NCBI GenBank assembly: GCA_032622095.1
Contig: CP136069.1
Coordinates: 50,144,760-50,208,759, forward strand
Source of the DNA: Siphonodentalium dalli
Lineage: Eukaryota > Mollusca > Scaphopoda > Gadilida > Siphonodentaliidae
Direction of reading: 5' to 3'
DNA length: 64,000 bases
A model generated the notes under the pieces. That model worked only from the letters and a program-made list of their open reading frames with translations, did no database searches and was not told the DNA's origin. Within the stretch, counting starts at the first letter, position 1. Every line of letters starts with the position of its first letter. Shown piece by piece: positions 24,613 through 35,629 of the stretch. The translations under genes were made by a program, and so were the position numbers.

Positions 24613-24895
24613 TAAAGGTATTCAATCCGATTCGATTGTCCCCATATCATCAGATTCTAACAACAACCATTTTTTTTAAATGCCGCTTCGGTTATATCAG
24701 AATCGATTAATTGCCCAAAAATAATGCTAACCACAGTCAAATATAGTATAAGATTGGCCAAAACGTGTTATTATCAACATTTTGTTCAACGACATTTGGC
24801 GAGATTGTAAAATATGTAACACCCAAAACCATTTGATTTTAGAGTTATGCATCTTCATTCGCAATTTTGGTCTGAGACCGTCGGCTTAAAAACTT
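24613..24895 (+). repeat. Dispersed repeat F, copy 1
   Basis: Starts near AAAGGTATTCAATCCGATTC and runs to CGCAATTTTGGTCTGAGAC. It shares TCATCAGATTC, AATGCCGCTTC, ATTGCCCAAAA, AACATTTTGTTCAA and GATTTTAGAGTTAT with the copy at 46545 and, inverted, with 53935-54150. No TIR or coding was recognised. Confidence 0.75.
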
Positions 24896-25311
24896 TGTTC
24901 CAACCCACCAAAAAGTACATATCTCGGGAAATAACAAATTTCAAAAATCGATATCTGATCACTTTGAGCTTTGGTTCCTCGACTCGAATCAAATATTTGT
25001 TTACCCCCCGAAGCCAAAGAAATAGTAATTTGGGAGCGTTTATTCGGATTATGCATCTTTAATTAGTTTGAATTGCATGCAATATCATAATCCTTACTTA
25101 CGTTCGTCGATCCACGGGGCCAGATCACCACTGTCATCACACAGACCAGAGGCCACTGGTGCCTCACTGAAACATCCAATGAGTTGACATCTGGCTATAT
25201 CATCTCTGGAACTAGAGACAAATCTGAATAATCAGGCACTGCTAACAAAAATAACAGAGAAACTAAAAGTGTAGGGTCAACCTAGAATAAAATTTATTTT
25301 ATTTTATTCCA
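24896..25311. other. Unassigned stretch
   Basis: No gene or repeat recognised apart from low-complexity AT runs near 25290-25310. Confidence 0.45.
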
Positions 25312-25700
25312 TTTTGAACGGGGGGAGATTTTTTCCGGGTATGTACATGTATGCCGGGGTGGTGGGTAGTCGATGGGACCAATAAAACATTTTTTCCGTA
25401 ACTCAAATTTTTTTTTCCTGCAAGTCTTTTTGACTGTTTTTGCAATGAGTTTGGCTTAACACACCTTAGAATAAGAGAATTAATGTAATTCTAACTGCTA
25501 AACTGACTGCAGGCAGTTATCGTGTTGTATTTTGTTGCAAATGGGTGTCAGTCCCAGCTGTCATTCCAAGGTAAATTCAAACATAAATTTCGTAACGACA
25601 ATTTTTTAAATAAAGACTGTCTTAATATCTTATATTAAACCAAGCTAATCAAATATACACACCTGTAATGAAATATACTGACAGAAGACTTATTCAGTTT
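25312..25700 (-). mobile_element. hAT-like element, inverted right half
   Basis: ACGGGGGGAGATTTTTTCCG at its left is a degraded version of the right terminus seen at 39475-39510. The following region with GTACATGTATGCCGGGGTGG, CCGTAACTCAAATTTTTT and GTCCCAGCTGTCATTCCAAG is the inverse of 12640-12895 and 39290-39470. The left half of the element is absent. Confidence 0.65.
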
Positions 25701-26164
25701 TGTATTACAGTTTTGTATTACAGCACTGAATGGAATTCTCATATAAACCAGCTGTATAAACAACAACAATTTTCATAAAAATATAACTTGTTTTTGCATA
25801 ATATGCATATAAAACAAACAAAGATAACATTTAGCATAAAATTTACTATAAAAGAAAATAAGTGGAACGCTCATCACTAAACTATGAAACAGCAACTGGG
25901 CTCAGCTGGGCTGATTAAAAATATAACTTTAAAATAAAAAAAAAGTAAATACTACGATAACAGCACATAGAGTACTTGTCGTCAATATTAGACTAGATAT
26001 TTTTGGAATTTCCTACTCCAGTTCAAACATTTCGGTTGTTATGATCTTTTATCCAGCGAAAAATTAATTCCGACTGCATTATATCCTCCAGTTTTAGTTA
26101 CCCCTCCGTAGCTACATGTATACATGGACTTTATGACATTGCCAGTTTTAGTGGTGGAGGAAAT

Positions 26165-26875
26165 CCGCACACCTACGGCTAATCCCATATAAAAAAAACC
26201 CAGGGTACATCCCCCGGTATACCGGGGTATACCATGGTTTACCAGGATTGTACCCCGGTATATTCCCAGTTGCACCATGGAACAACCCTGTATGTCCCCA
26301 GGTACAACCCTGGTTGTATCCCGGTACAATCTTGACACAAAGCATAAAGTTACAAATGTCTGGCTAATTCAGCCTATGTGAAGATTAGTGCAAAGCTGAA
26401 AACCCAAGAATACTTCAGGGGTTGTAGATTTTTTTTTGCACCCTGGTATACCCCGGTACGATAAATCACTTTTAGGGAAATGGCGCTCAAGCTGCTGGCC
26501 AGACCTTCTGAGCGATAACTCTGTTTAGAATGGTCGGGTTTACAGACTACCCTCTCCCCTATACATATATCGCATCACAATGCCATAATCTTTGATCCAA
26601 GTAATATATGACATAATTTCCCATATAAAAAAAAACTACAGGGAACATCCCCCGGTATACCTGGGTACCGGTATATACCATAGCTCATTATAAATAGAGT
26701 AGTTGTACCCTGGTATACCCAGGTGTGAATCAATTTGATGCACCCTACTAGTACCTGGATATACCGCGGTACTGGTACCCCCGTTATTCTGGACAAACAC
26801 CCCGGTACTAGTACCTGGGTATACCGCGGTACTGGTACACCCCGGTACTAGTACCGCGGTATACCCCGGGTTCTA
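26165..26875. repeat. GGTATACC-rich imperfect palindromic tract
   Basis: Variants of CCCCGGTATACCGGGGTA, CCTGGGTACCGGTATA and GGTACTAGTACC recur in two clusters, about 26190-26335 and 26645-26875. A block with CCCATATAAAAAAAA starts each cluster (26187 and 26620). The motif is self-complementary, so both strands read alike. ORFs here follow from the repeat. Confidence 0.75.
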
Positions 26876-28750
26876 TAATTATCACTGGGAAAATAAATTA
26901 TTTAAATTTTAACCAATTGAATTGTTAAACGTGATATTTTTTGCACTAAACCATATTTTTTGTGGAACCAAATGACACCAGCTTTTGGCGTGAGAAGATA
27001 CATGTATGTAGTTGTTCGTAACAAACAATAGACATTGTTAGACCCAAATCGGCCGCCCGATTGGTGAGTCGCACGCGGTATCACGTGGTGATGCGTGCGT
27101 CGTCTGCCGGAAAGTTTCAATATATTGACCATTTTGTAAAGGTGAACGACTCTGAATGGGGATTTTCGGATCTGGACGAATCCTTTAAAGGTAATAATTG
27201 ATGCCTTATGAGAACGCATCAATATAAAAGAATAGGTTCAGATGGACATGTTTAGAAAGAGATATACGTACCCAAAATAGTCGCTGTTAATATAATTTCT
27301 ACCTACATAAAGCTATAGGTCATGATGCCCTGTCCGCTAGTTTACATCGACAATTTGCAAACGCATTTAATTTTTTAATCTGATGGATTAATCTTGGTTT
27401 TCAATTTGGATAACCACATATTGAACTCTGAGACGTTTACATTTGAATGTTTCAACTCGTTTGTGAGTACTATATAGCAGTAATTAGTACGAAGTTTTTA
27501 ATCACTGCATTTAATGTACGAAAACAAATTTAAAATGTGAGCGGGAGAGAACCCTTGTCTCTCTTGCAGATTGATTGACGGGGGGAAAAAACATGATTTT
27601 CTGTGATAATTCTCTCACAACTTACTATTTCTTAATATTCAGAAGGTATGCATACTATGAATTAATTGGTGGTGGCTGATGAGTTCCTTGTATTGTAATG
27701 ATCTGATGATGTGTGTTATTTTTTTTAATTTAAAATCATGATATGTTATTGACTTATTTTTTTTACAACTTTCTTCTGAGTTCTGTTCACAATCATGCAG
27801 TCACACGGTGATTACAGTTTAGCGTGATTCCACTTAACCTAGTCGAAAATCTATGGGATAAAGATACCTTCAATGTATAGAAAATTTTAGACTACCCTTA
27901 TTCCAGAATGAACCAGATACATGCAGGCGATGAAAGACCGATGGTCTATTTTAGTTTAAATTTATATCGATCGGTCTAATATTTAAAGACCTGTTTAAAA
28001 TTCGACCTCAATCAAGTTTCGACTTTCAAGTGACTGATTTTGAATGATAGGGGGTTTCTAAGCAAATTCACAGAACAAACGTTATTCTAGTATTTATATG
28101 TAACAGAACGAGTGAGATAAGTGCGAGAGTCGCACCGAACGTTGGCAACACCCGTAATCACCAGGCTGATGACTAACCGAGCTTGACTTCGCTTAAACTT
28201 TAAAGTGATGTGAAACACTCCGGTATGGTGATCAAATAGAAATGGAGAATAATCTTGTTCAAAGTAGTAATTTTTACAAATAGTATATCCAAATTGATAA
28301 TACACACTGTCATTCTTGTATATAAATCAAATGCAGTGACTCTCCATGGCGAAAATAATTTTCGTTAGTTTATCGCCGATAGATGCGTCCCGAATCGAAT
28401 TGTAAATATTTACAATTGAGCGTAGTTCTGACGATGTTTTCAATGGAGTGGTACGGTCAATTTGCTTAATATTTTTGGCTATGTTATTAGAATGTTACAT
28501 TTTCCTCCAGTTGTCATAGAGCCTGAATACTAATCTATCAGTTTCACGCACCCGAACAAGTACATAATATGTCTAGCCGATAATCACACAAAGCGTCTAA
28601 CGACAAGGATGTGACTGAAAGACCTTCTTGTTCACACCAAGTCTTGTTCGGGTTACTTATACATATCAGAAAAATATTGGGTCGGCAGGTATAGGCTTAA
28701 ATTTTTATTTTTTAATTAGTTATTTTCTTATGTTGACCTACATATGTATT
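26876..28750. other. Unassigned stretch, no gene seen
   Basis: About 1.9 kb of AT-rich sequence without recognisable coding, RNA gene or repeat structure. The short ORFs at 26902-27222 and 28087-28305 (minus) have no motif support. Confidence 0.5.
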
Positions 28751-28755
28751 CTTAA

Positions 28756-29035
28756 CCCTTTCATGTGACGGGAGCTGCTCTGGTGCTGCATTAACCTTTT
28801 CATGACTGGATCTTCCTGAAATTATGCGAAAACCATGTGCCAATGCATTTTCTTATACATGTATATGCGAGTCACCCATGGGCACCTCGAATATATAATA
28901 GAATGCATTAGTCTAATAATATTTAAGCCAATGCATTCTCTTAGATATGCGAGGTACCAAGACTCACATATATAAGAGAATGCACTGGCACAGGATCTTT
29001 AATGCTGCTCCAGCGCAACACCCGTCATGAAAGGG
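28756..29035. mobile_element. TTAA-flanked MITE 1 (piggyBac-like ends)
   Basis: TTAA at 28752-28755 and 29036-29039 flank a 280-bp element. It begins CCCTTTCATGTGACGGGAGC and ends with the inverse of CCCTTTCATGACGGGTG. TIRs extend imperfectly for ~35-40 bp through GCTGCTC and GCATTAA. TTAA target duplication and CCCTTT-type ends are typical of piggyBac-like MITEs. The interior holds two copies of a palindrome-like module around CAATGCATTCTCTTA and TATGCGAG that also occurs in the MITEs at 29789 and 50908. Confidence 0.85.
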
Positions 29036-29045
29036 TTAAACACAT

Positions 29046-29190
29046 TATGCCAGTGCATTCTCTTAATAGACTCTTATATATGCAAGTGGTTTCTTTTTTG
29101 CATTGTTTATTTTGTTGATGGGTGGATACTATGTATGTTAGTTCCAATCGTTTGACAATGACTCGAATAAACAATCGATCAATCAACTAG
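29046..29190 (+). repeat. Fragment of the CATTCTCTTA module, then a LINE/SINE-like tail
   Basis: GCCAGTGCATTCTCTTA (29049-29065) is a piece of the palindromic module. At 29150-29188 the sequence CTCGAATAAACAATCGATCAATCAAC looks like a retroposon 3' tail with ATCA repeats; this last call is weak. Confidence 0.4.
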
Positions 29191-29319
29191 GGTTAGTCCC
29201 CTCCCCATCAGGGTAATCTGCAATGTAGCCCATCCCATGTATGGGGTCGTAGTCCTTCTGACTGTCCTTATGCCTGGGAAATCTGGCACCATCCCTGCAA
29301 GGCGGTTGGAAGAAAGGTT

Positions 29320-29780
29320 TAAACACTTGAAAATTTAGTGTCATTTATATTACCATTCGTCAAGCGACAACATCGGAGATGATATTAAATTATTTGTACA
29401 TGATTGAGATTCTACAGAAGATGTATTTCACAGTAGGCGAATGTCCCATCTCAATATTGCATGATTTAGGTGACTTTGATGAGCCGATTTTGCTTTGCGT
29501 TGCTTTCAATCATGGAATTTCTCCCAGGTAATTAATTCAATGTTTATGGCGATATTGGCCAACAAGTCACAAAAATCATGCAATCTCGAGCTGGAAGTTG
29601 GAACCAACCCCTACTTAGAAATAGATTATTAAGGAACAAGAATTAACAAACCATTATATGCCCAGTGTTGTTTGTTCATTGTTGTAAAGCTCATCAGAAT
29701 ATCAACCAGTTTCCAGGTTCTGAACAGATGGAATATGATATGATCTCTATGTCGTTTAAGCCAGAGTAGAGATTCGTGGC
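29320..29780. repeat. Degenerate foldback repeat, relative of 49190-49725
   Basis: Shares with the foldback at 49190-49725 the blocks TATTTCACAGTAGGCGAATG (compare TACTTCACTGTAGGTGAGCG), GATGAGCCGAT, TTGCTTTGCGTTGCTTT and CCAGAGTAGAGATT. The ends are weakly inverted. It lies directly left of the TTAA of MITE 2. Confidence 0.55.
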
Positions 29781-29788
29781 ATGATTAA

Positions 29789-30180
29789 CCCTTTACCCAA
29801 CAAACCGGCCAAAACCGGCCAAATAAAGCTTCAACAGCCTAAAATATCTTGGGTCTGTCTCAATAGAACCATACAAATATGGATATCATTGGAACCGGCT
29901 CCTTGACCACATTGTGATAGTTACAGTTATGCCCTGTGCCAATGCATTCTCTTATATATGCGAGTCGACCATAGGTCGCCTCGCATATATAAGAGAATGC
30001 ATTGGCCTAAAAATAATCTTTTTTTAACACTTTTTACCATTTTTTCTTACATTCTTTAACAATTTTATAATTTTTAATGTGTTAAGCCAATGCATTCTCT
30101 TATATATGCGAGGCGACCTATGGTCGACTCGCATATATAAGAGAATGCATTGGCACAGGGCCCTTCTGTTGGGTAAAGGG
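29789..30180. mobile_element. TTAA-flanked MITE 2 with two inverted palindromes
   Basis: TTAA at 29785-29788 and 30181-30184 flank a 392-bp element with ends CCCTTTACCCAACA and TGTTGGGTAAAGGG. Inside are two near-perfect palindromes of about 70 bp (29937-30006 and 30085-30156), each built from CCAATGCATTCTCTTATATA, GCGAG and a GTCGACC/GGTCGCC centre. They are inverted relative to each other around an A/T-rich spacer. CCCTGTGCCAATGC at the left and its inverse at the right suggest a nested element at about 29932-30161. Confidence 0.88.
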
Positions 30181-30184
30181 TTAA

Positions 30185-31440
30185 TGTATCAATGTACGAA
30201 TGTACATATAGCTACCATTACAGATTTGAGATATGATGGTCCCATGCGAGTCAAACAGAATGAACCTTGTATTACATGACCATGTAAATCTTATCGGCAA
30301 CTTGTTATATTAATTGTTCTATAATGTATAATTGATGCTTCATATTAGACTATTTTTTTAATGCAATGTACTTTTCTGTTCAGTGTGTGCTAACGTGCAG
30401 TAGGGACTCTAGTGCCAGAGTATGTGTGGTATGAATGGGCGACTTGTATGGGATTGTGCAGCTACTACATACATTGTACATGTGTGTACTTCATCATGGA
30501 AATAACGATATGTTATTCATCAACTTTATCTACATAAATAGTGTACTGCGATATATGCGTGTGATACAGTCTGTAATGTTCACTTTGTATGGTATAGTAA
30601 CATTATGCTGAACAATCAAGAATATTCAACAATAATCGTTGAAAAGTTTCTCCGTACCTTTCTCCTACTGACTTAATTATGGCAAATGTGCCAAGCTGTT
30701 AATTCTGAGGCAGGTCAATACAAATGGATGTGTGGTCAAACTATTTTGTGTGACTGAAAGTACTGGAGTAATTTTAACTGTCAGTGGGCTGACGCATACC
30801 TGTGATAATTTACAGTTTCAAATTGGATAATATTGAAGAGTAGTAGGTGCCAGAGGTGGATATTCTGTACTGGTTATTTCAATGTTCTTGTTGCAAGGGG
30901 TGAATACCTACAGATGACATGGTGAGACAATGTTACGGCAGAAAGGCAACGGCGTTCTGGAGAAGTTTGAATAAATGTTGAAAATTTTAATTTTATGAAG
31001 CTGTGTGTTCCTTTTCACAATAGTTGATTCCAATCAAAGATGTTTTTCCTCGATACTTAGATGCAAGCCTGCAAATATTGTGTCTTCATTGCACTGTATC
31101 TATACGTGTTTGACCCGGAACTGGATGAGACAAATAATCCATACATATTTATAATTTCGGCCTATAGTATATTCTGTGTACATATTTACGCAACTTGGTA
31201 AACGTTACAATTGTCAATAGGTAGTAATGTTCATATAGATGCTTGACGCGCAGTATATATAACACAAATAAATAATGTGAACTAGTTCAATGTTTGTGAA
31301 CATCCATTTATCCCTAAGTAAGGCTGCAAACTCCCAACCCCATTCACTGGTACTGATTCTGTGATGTTTAATAAAAAAATGCCTTTGTTCATTCAACCTA
31401 TCTTTCATTTCCTTTTTCTTTCACTTCCATTTCTCTCTTC
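30185..31440. other. Unassigned stretch before the LINE
   Basis: No gene, RNA gene or repeat was recognised. The 5' end of the following LINE may lie in its last part. Confidence 0.45.
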
Positions 31441-31586
31441 TGCTCCCAACCCAAACACCAGAATTTCTATAACTATGTTAGATGGCTGTAAAGTTGTACA
31501 GATACAGACAAAAGTTTTCTGTGAAGTCACTATGAGACACCCACAGTGCCCAGTCTCGGGACAAATACACTACTTATTTCCCCACT

Positions 31587-34082
31587 TTGAAAATGATTGA
31601 AATTGCTATATATAGGGCCAAAGTTGGTGTCTTTCATGGGATCGCAGTCAGGCTTTCCAGTAAGGGCCGCCTCGATTTGAGGCAGTCCTATACTCTTCTT
31701 GTACTTTCTATCCTGATGGCAAATAAAATAAGACCCCATGTAGCACTGAGTATCATATTATTGTGCTTTGTCATGTGGAACTACCTAAACTTGTCGGAAT
31801 CATTACTTAGAATTAGGGATTTGAGCACACAGAAACGTGTGTCAATGCCAAAAAACGTTAAAAATATTCCCATTTCCAATTCAAATTATACGGTCTTATG
31901 TATGACAGTGATACTGGCTGGGGCCATGTCTATGCTCTTATTACTTGCGGGTGATGTGGAAACTCACCCAGGGCCACTTAACACAACTAATACCGAACCC
32001 AATTGTTCTTTCATGCTTCTCAATACTGAAGGCAAATATGATTTCTGTTTATTCACCGAAACCTGGCTTAGTCGATCTATACCCGACAGCGATATCAAAC
32101 TTCCTGGATACCATGACCCTGTACGCCATGATAGGGACGATGGAAGAACAGGGGGTGGGGTTTGTATATATGTGCGCGACTCGATTCCATTCCACATCAG
32201 AAATGACCTCTTTTCCCCAGACATTGAAGCATTATGGATAGATGCCACGGTTAAGAAAAAAAGGTTATTAATCGGCTTTTTCTATAGACCACCAAACACA
32301 CCCGTGAGTATATGGAAAAAAATTGACAAGAGTATAACAGTTGCACGCGACGAAGACCTTGACATTGTAATAGGTGGTGATTTTAATGAAAACTATTTTG
32401 TAGACGGTAATGGAAAAATTAATGAACTCTGCAGCGAGCGGGGATTTACCCAACTAGTTAGCGACAAAACCCATTATACGGAGAGGACATCAACCACGTT
32501 AGATCTTTTCTTGACAAATAATAAGAGTATTATTGAATCTTGTAATGTACATGGAAACTTTTTCGACAATACCGTGAGATACCACTGTCCGGTTGTCCTG
32601 CGACTAACTCTAGAAACGTTTAATACATCAACAACTTTAATGCGAAAGATATGGAATTATAATATGGCGAATTACAATGATATGAATAAAACTTTTAGCG
32701 ATTGGAATTATAAGGAGCCTTGCAACTCCCCAGTTTCAAAACATGTTGAAATCTTAACAGATAAACTGATTACGACATGCCGAGAATATATCCCGAACAA
32801 AAATGTGACCGTCCGTAAGGGACTACCACCCTGGCTTACATGCAATATCCGAAAACTAATGAGACAAAGGAATAGACTACATAGGTTAGCTAAAGGAAAG
32901 AATACTCCACACGCGTGGGTAAACTTTAAAAACAAACGTAACGAGGTCATTTCAGCTATTCGAAAAAGCAAGAGACAATTTGATAGCAAAAATGAAAAGC
33001 TGCTCAATGATCATACAACCGACCAATCATCCTGGTGGAAAACACTCCAGAGCTATCTCTTTTCTAATGATAGTAGATCTATTCCCCCGATCGCGTCAAA
33101 TGGCGAATTCCTGATCTCATCAACTGACAAAGCCAACGCATTTAATACATACTTCTCTACTATTTCGTCAGTTGATGATACTGGGAAGAGCCTACCCCAA
33201 TCCGTACTTGACCCTGACCGCCCACAAATATCTTTTATAAAACTTACATCTGTCGACGTGTATACCGCACTGAGGGGCCTCAAGGTGGCAAAATCCAGCG
33301 GACCAGACTGTGTAAGCCCAAAAGTCCTGAAGAATTGTGCATCATCATTGTGTGAACCATTATCATTTTATTTCAATTCTTTTATCAAGAATAGCTATTA
33401 TCCACCAGAATGGAAAATATCAAATGTCACGCCGATATTTAAAACTGGTGATACCAGTCTTGTGAACAACTACCGCCCAATCTCTCTTTTGAGTTGTGTA
33501 TCAAAAGTATTCGAGAAGTGCATTCACAAATATCTCTCGGAATTTCTTAAAGAAAACAATATCTTATCTAATTATCAATCGGGGTTTATGAAGGGTGACT
33601 CAACTGTATTCCAGCTAACAGACATATACGATTACATAAGCATTTCTTTAAACGAGGGTAAAGTAGTCCGATGCATAATTTGTGATATCAGCAAAGCATT
33701 CGATAAGGTCTGGCACTTGGGACTAATCCATAAACTCGAAAAAGTCGGAGTATCTGGGAATTTGCTTAACCTCATCAAATCATACCTTGCTAACAGGAAG
33801 CAGAGAGTAGGGATTGAAGGAAGTTTTTCCGAATGGCAACAAGTAACCGCCGGTGTACCCCAGGGATCTGTGCTTGGCCCTCTTTTATTTTTGGTCTACA
33901 TAAACGATATTGCAGTAAACATAACAAGTAACATCCGCCTCTTTGCCGATGATACCTCAATATACCTGACAGTTGAAAGTCCTGCGCTAGCCGCTAATGT
34001 ACTAAATGATGACCTATATACGCTCGATCAATGGTCAAAAAAATGGCTTGTCGAGTTCAATCCACTAAAAACCGAATGTTAA
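31587..34082 (+). pseudogene. LINE ORF2, 2A-like N-terminus, endonuclease and RT (Jockey/CR1 type)
   Basis: An 831-residue frame. An N-terminal part with hydrophobic segments (about residues 52-66 and 103-121) ends in a 2A-like motif, AGDVETHPGP (121-130); canonical 2A has NPGP, here HPGP. An APE-type endonuclease follows: TETW (157-160), GGDFN (263-267), LDLF (305-308). Its first block is shortened (SFMLLNTE joins directly to KYDFCLFTETW) and the usual SDH reads RYH (331-333), so catalysis should fail. The RT is well kept: SGPDCVSPKVLK (571-582), NNYRPISLL (627-635), CDISKAFDKVWH (699-710), AGVPQGSVLGPLLF (755-768), FADDTS (786-791). It stops at 34082 after FNPLKTEC because one base is missing; the protein continues in another frame at 34079. 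RT would copy element RNA at the nicked target. The start is the first ATG and is uncertain. Confidence 0.88.
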
Positions 34083-35086
34083 TAGCAAGAAGGGATACAG
34101 ACGTCCACCACCCCCCACTAACTATGGGAACTACCACCTTAATCGAAGTTCCTTTTCATAAACACCTCGGACTGATCTTCAATAACCGAGGTACGTGGTG
34201 CACACACATCCGCATCACGATCGAAAAGGCATGGAAACGGGTTAATCTAGTTAGGAAACACAGATTTACATTGAACCGTAAAACACTGGAAAGAATATAC
34301 TTTGCCTATGTAAGACCAGTGCTTGAATATGCATCACCAGTATGGGATAATTGTCCTAATTATCTCAGCAATGATATAGAGAAAATACAATTTGAAATGG
34401 CAAGGATCGTTACTGGAGCGACGAACAGCGCCAGTAAAGAGAGCCTACTATTAGATACTGGTTGGGAGACCCTGGCATCAAGGAGGAAAAAACAAAAGCT
34501 TATACAATTCCACAAAATAGTTAATAGTACAGCACCCGTGTACCTACGAAATTATATTTGTCACTCTGAAAACCAAACCGGTTATAATCTTAGACATCAT
34601 GCAATACGACTACCATTGGACGCCACAAAGGATATTTATAAAGATACATTTTTACCCTCTACAATAAGCGATTGGAATAGACTGCCAGAGTGTGTAAAAA
34701 ATTGTACCAACCTGAACAAGTTTAAAGAGTCACTTGCTGACGATCGTATATACACACATCCATACTACTATCATTGCCATAGTCGCAAATCCCAAGTATA
34801 CCACACACGATTGAGACTGAAATGTAGTAATTTGAACTTCGACCTCATGACCAATTTTGTTAGGCCCGACCCATATTGTGCATGCGGTGCCGTTGAAACA
34901 GCCCATCATTACCTGTTAGAATGCCATTTATACCAGGCATCAAGATTGGAATTGCTATCATCTCTACCAAACATAATATTATCAGAAAGAACCCTACTCG
35001 AGGGTTCACCCGAAAGTTCCATTAGGGAAAATCATAGTATTTTCGAGGCCGCACAAAGATACATAATTAGTACAAAACGATTCTAA
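34079..35086 (+). pseudogene. LINE ORF2 C-terminal region, out of frame with the RT
   Basis: This continues the ORF after a 1-bp deletion near 34079; conserved sequence switches from KTEC to LLIARRDTD there. It contains the thumb motif HKHLGLIF, then LERIYFAYVRPVLEYASPVWD, and a C-terminal Cys/His cluster, YCACGAVETAHHYLLECHLY (34874-34933), typical of Jockey/CR1-like LINEs. The overlapping open frame upstream to 34031 is a shadow of the RT. It ends in a TAA at 35086. Noncoding sequence to about 35628, with AATAAATATTG near the end, looks like the element 3' UTR. Confidence 0.85.
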
Positions 35087-35629
35087 ACGTAATACTATGT
35101 CACATGTCTTCTGCCATTGAGTCATATATAAAGTCATACATAATGTCATAATTCGGAAAGCCTGACTGCCCAGCTAACTCATGTAGTCTCTGTACGCCAA
35201 GTTATACACAATTGACATATAATTCTACAGCCGAATGTTAAACTACCCCGCCCCCATTGACCATCCTATCTTTCTGACCTTTCTTAAACCTAACTACTCT
35301 CCTTTCGTCCTATTGGTTACCTTTAATTCCCTAATCACACCCCACTCCAGTTCTTATCTTATCTCTTGTTATCTTTTGTTGAGTGCGATCTATATCAAAA
35401 TCACTAATAAGTTATTTAAAGTACAAACCAGAAAAATTCCCGTCTGACACGCCCGAACGGCCTTATGTAGTTCGGAAAATTTAAGCGATCTGGGAGAGGA
35501 CTTACAAAAAAGCCACAATAGGCTTGTTGTCTCATCCCTTTCCAATCACCCATACTCATCCATTAGCATTTTTGTAAAATATTCATCTTGTTTTGTATTG
35601 GGAATAAATATTGTTTACACCAAATATTG
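35087..35629 (+). other. Probable LINE 3' UTR
   Basis: Sequence between the LINE stop and the next element. It has no coding support and ends with GGGAATAAATATTG (35600-35613). The exact 3' end was not defined, as no tail repeat is visible. Confidence 0.5.

Noticed and set aside
34031-34082. Programmed -1 frameshift in the LINE (A AAA AAA heptamer at 34036-34042, next ORF in the -1 frame)
   Set aside because: The conserved RT sequence WSKKWLVEFNPLKTE continues in the original frame past the heptamer, and homology changes frame only at about 34079. A one-base deletion explains it better.
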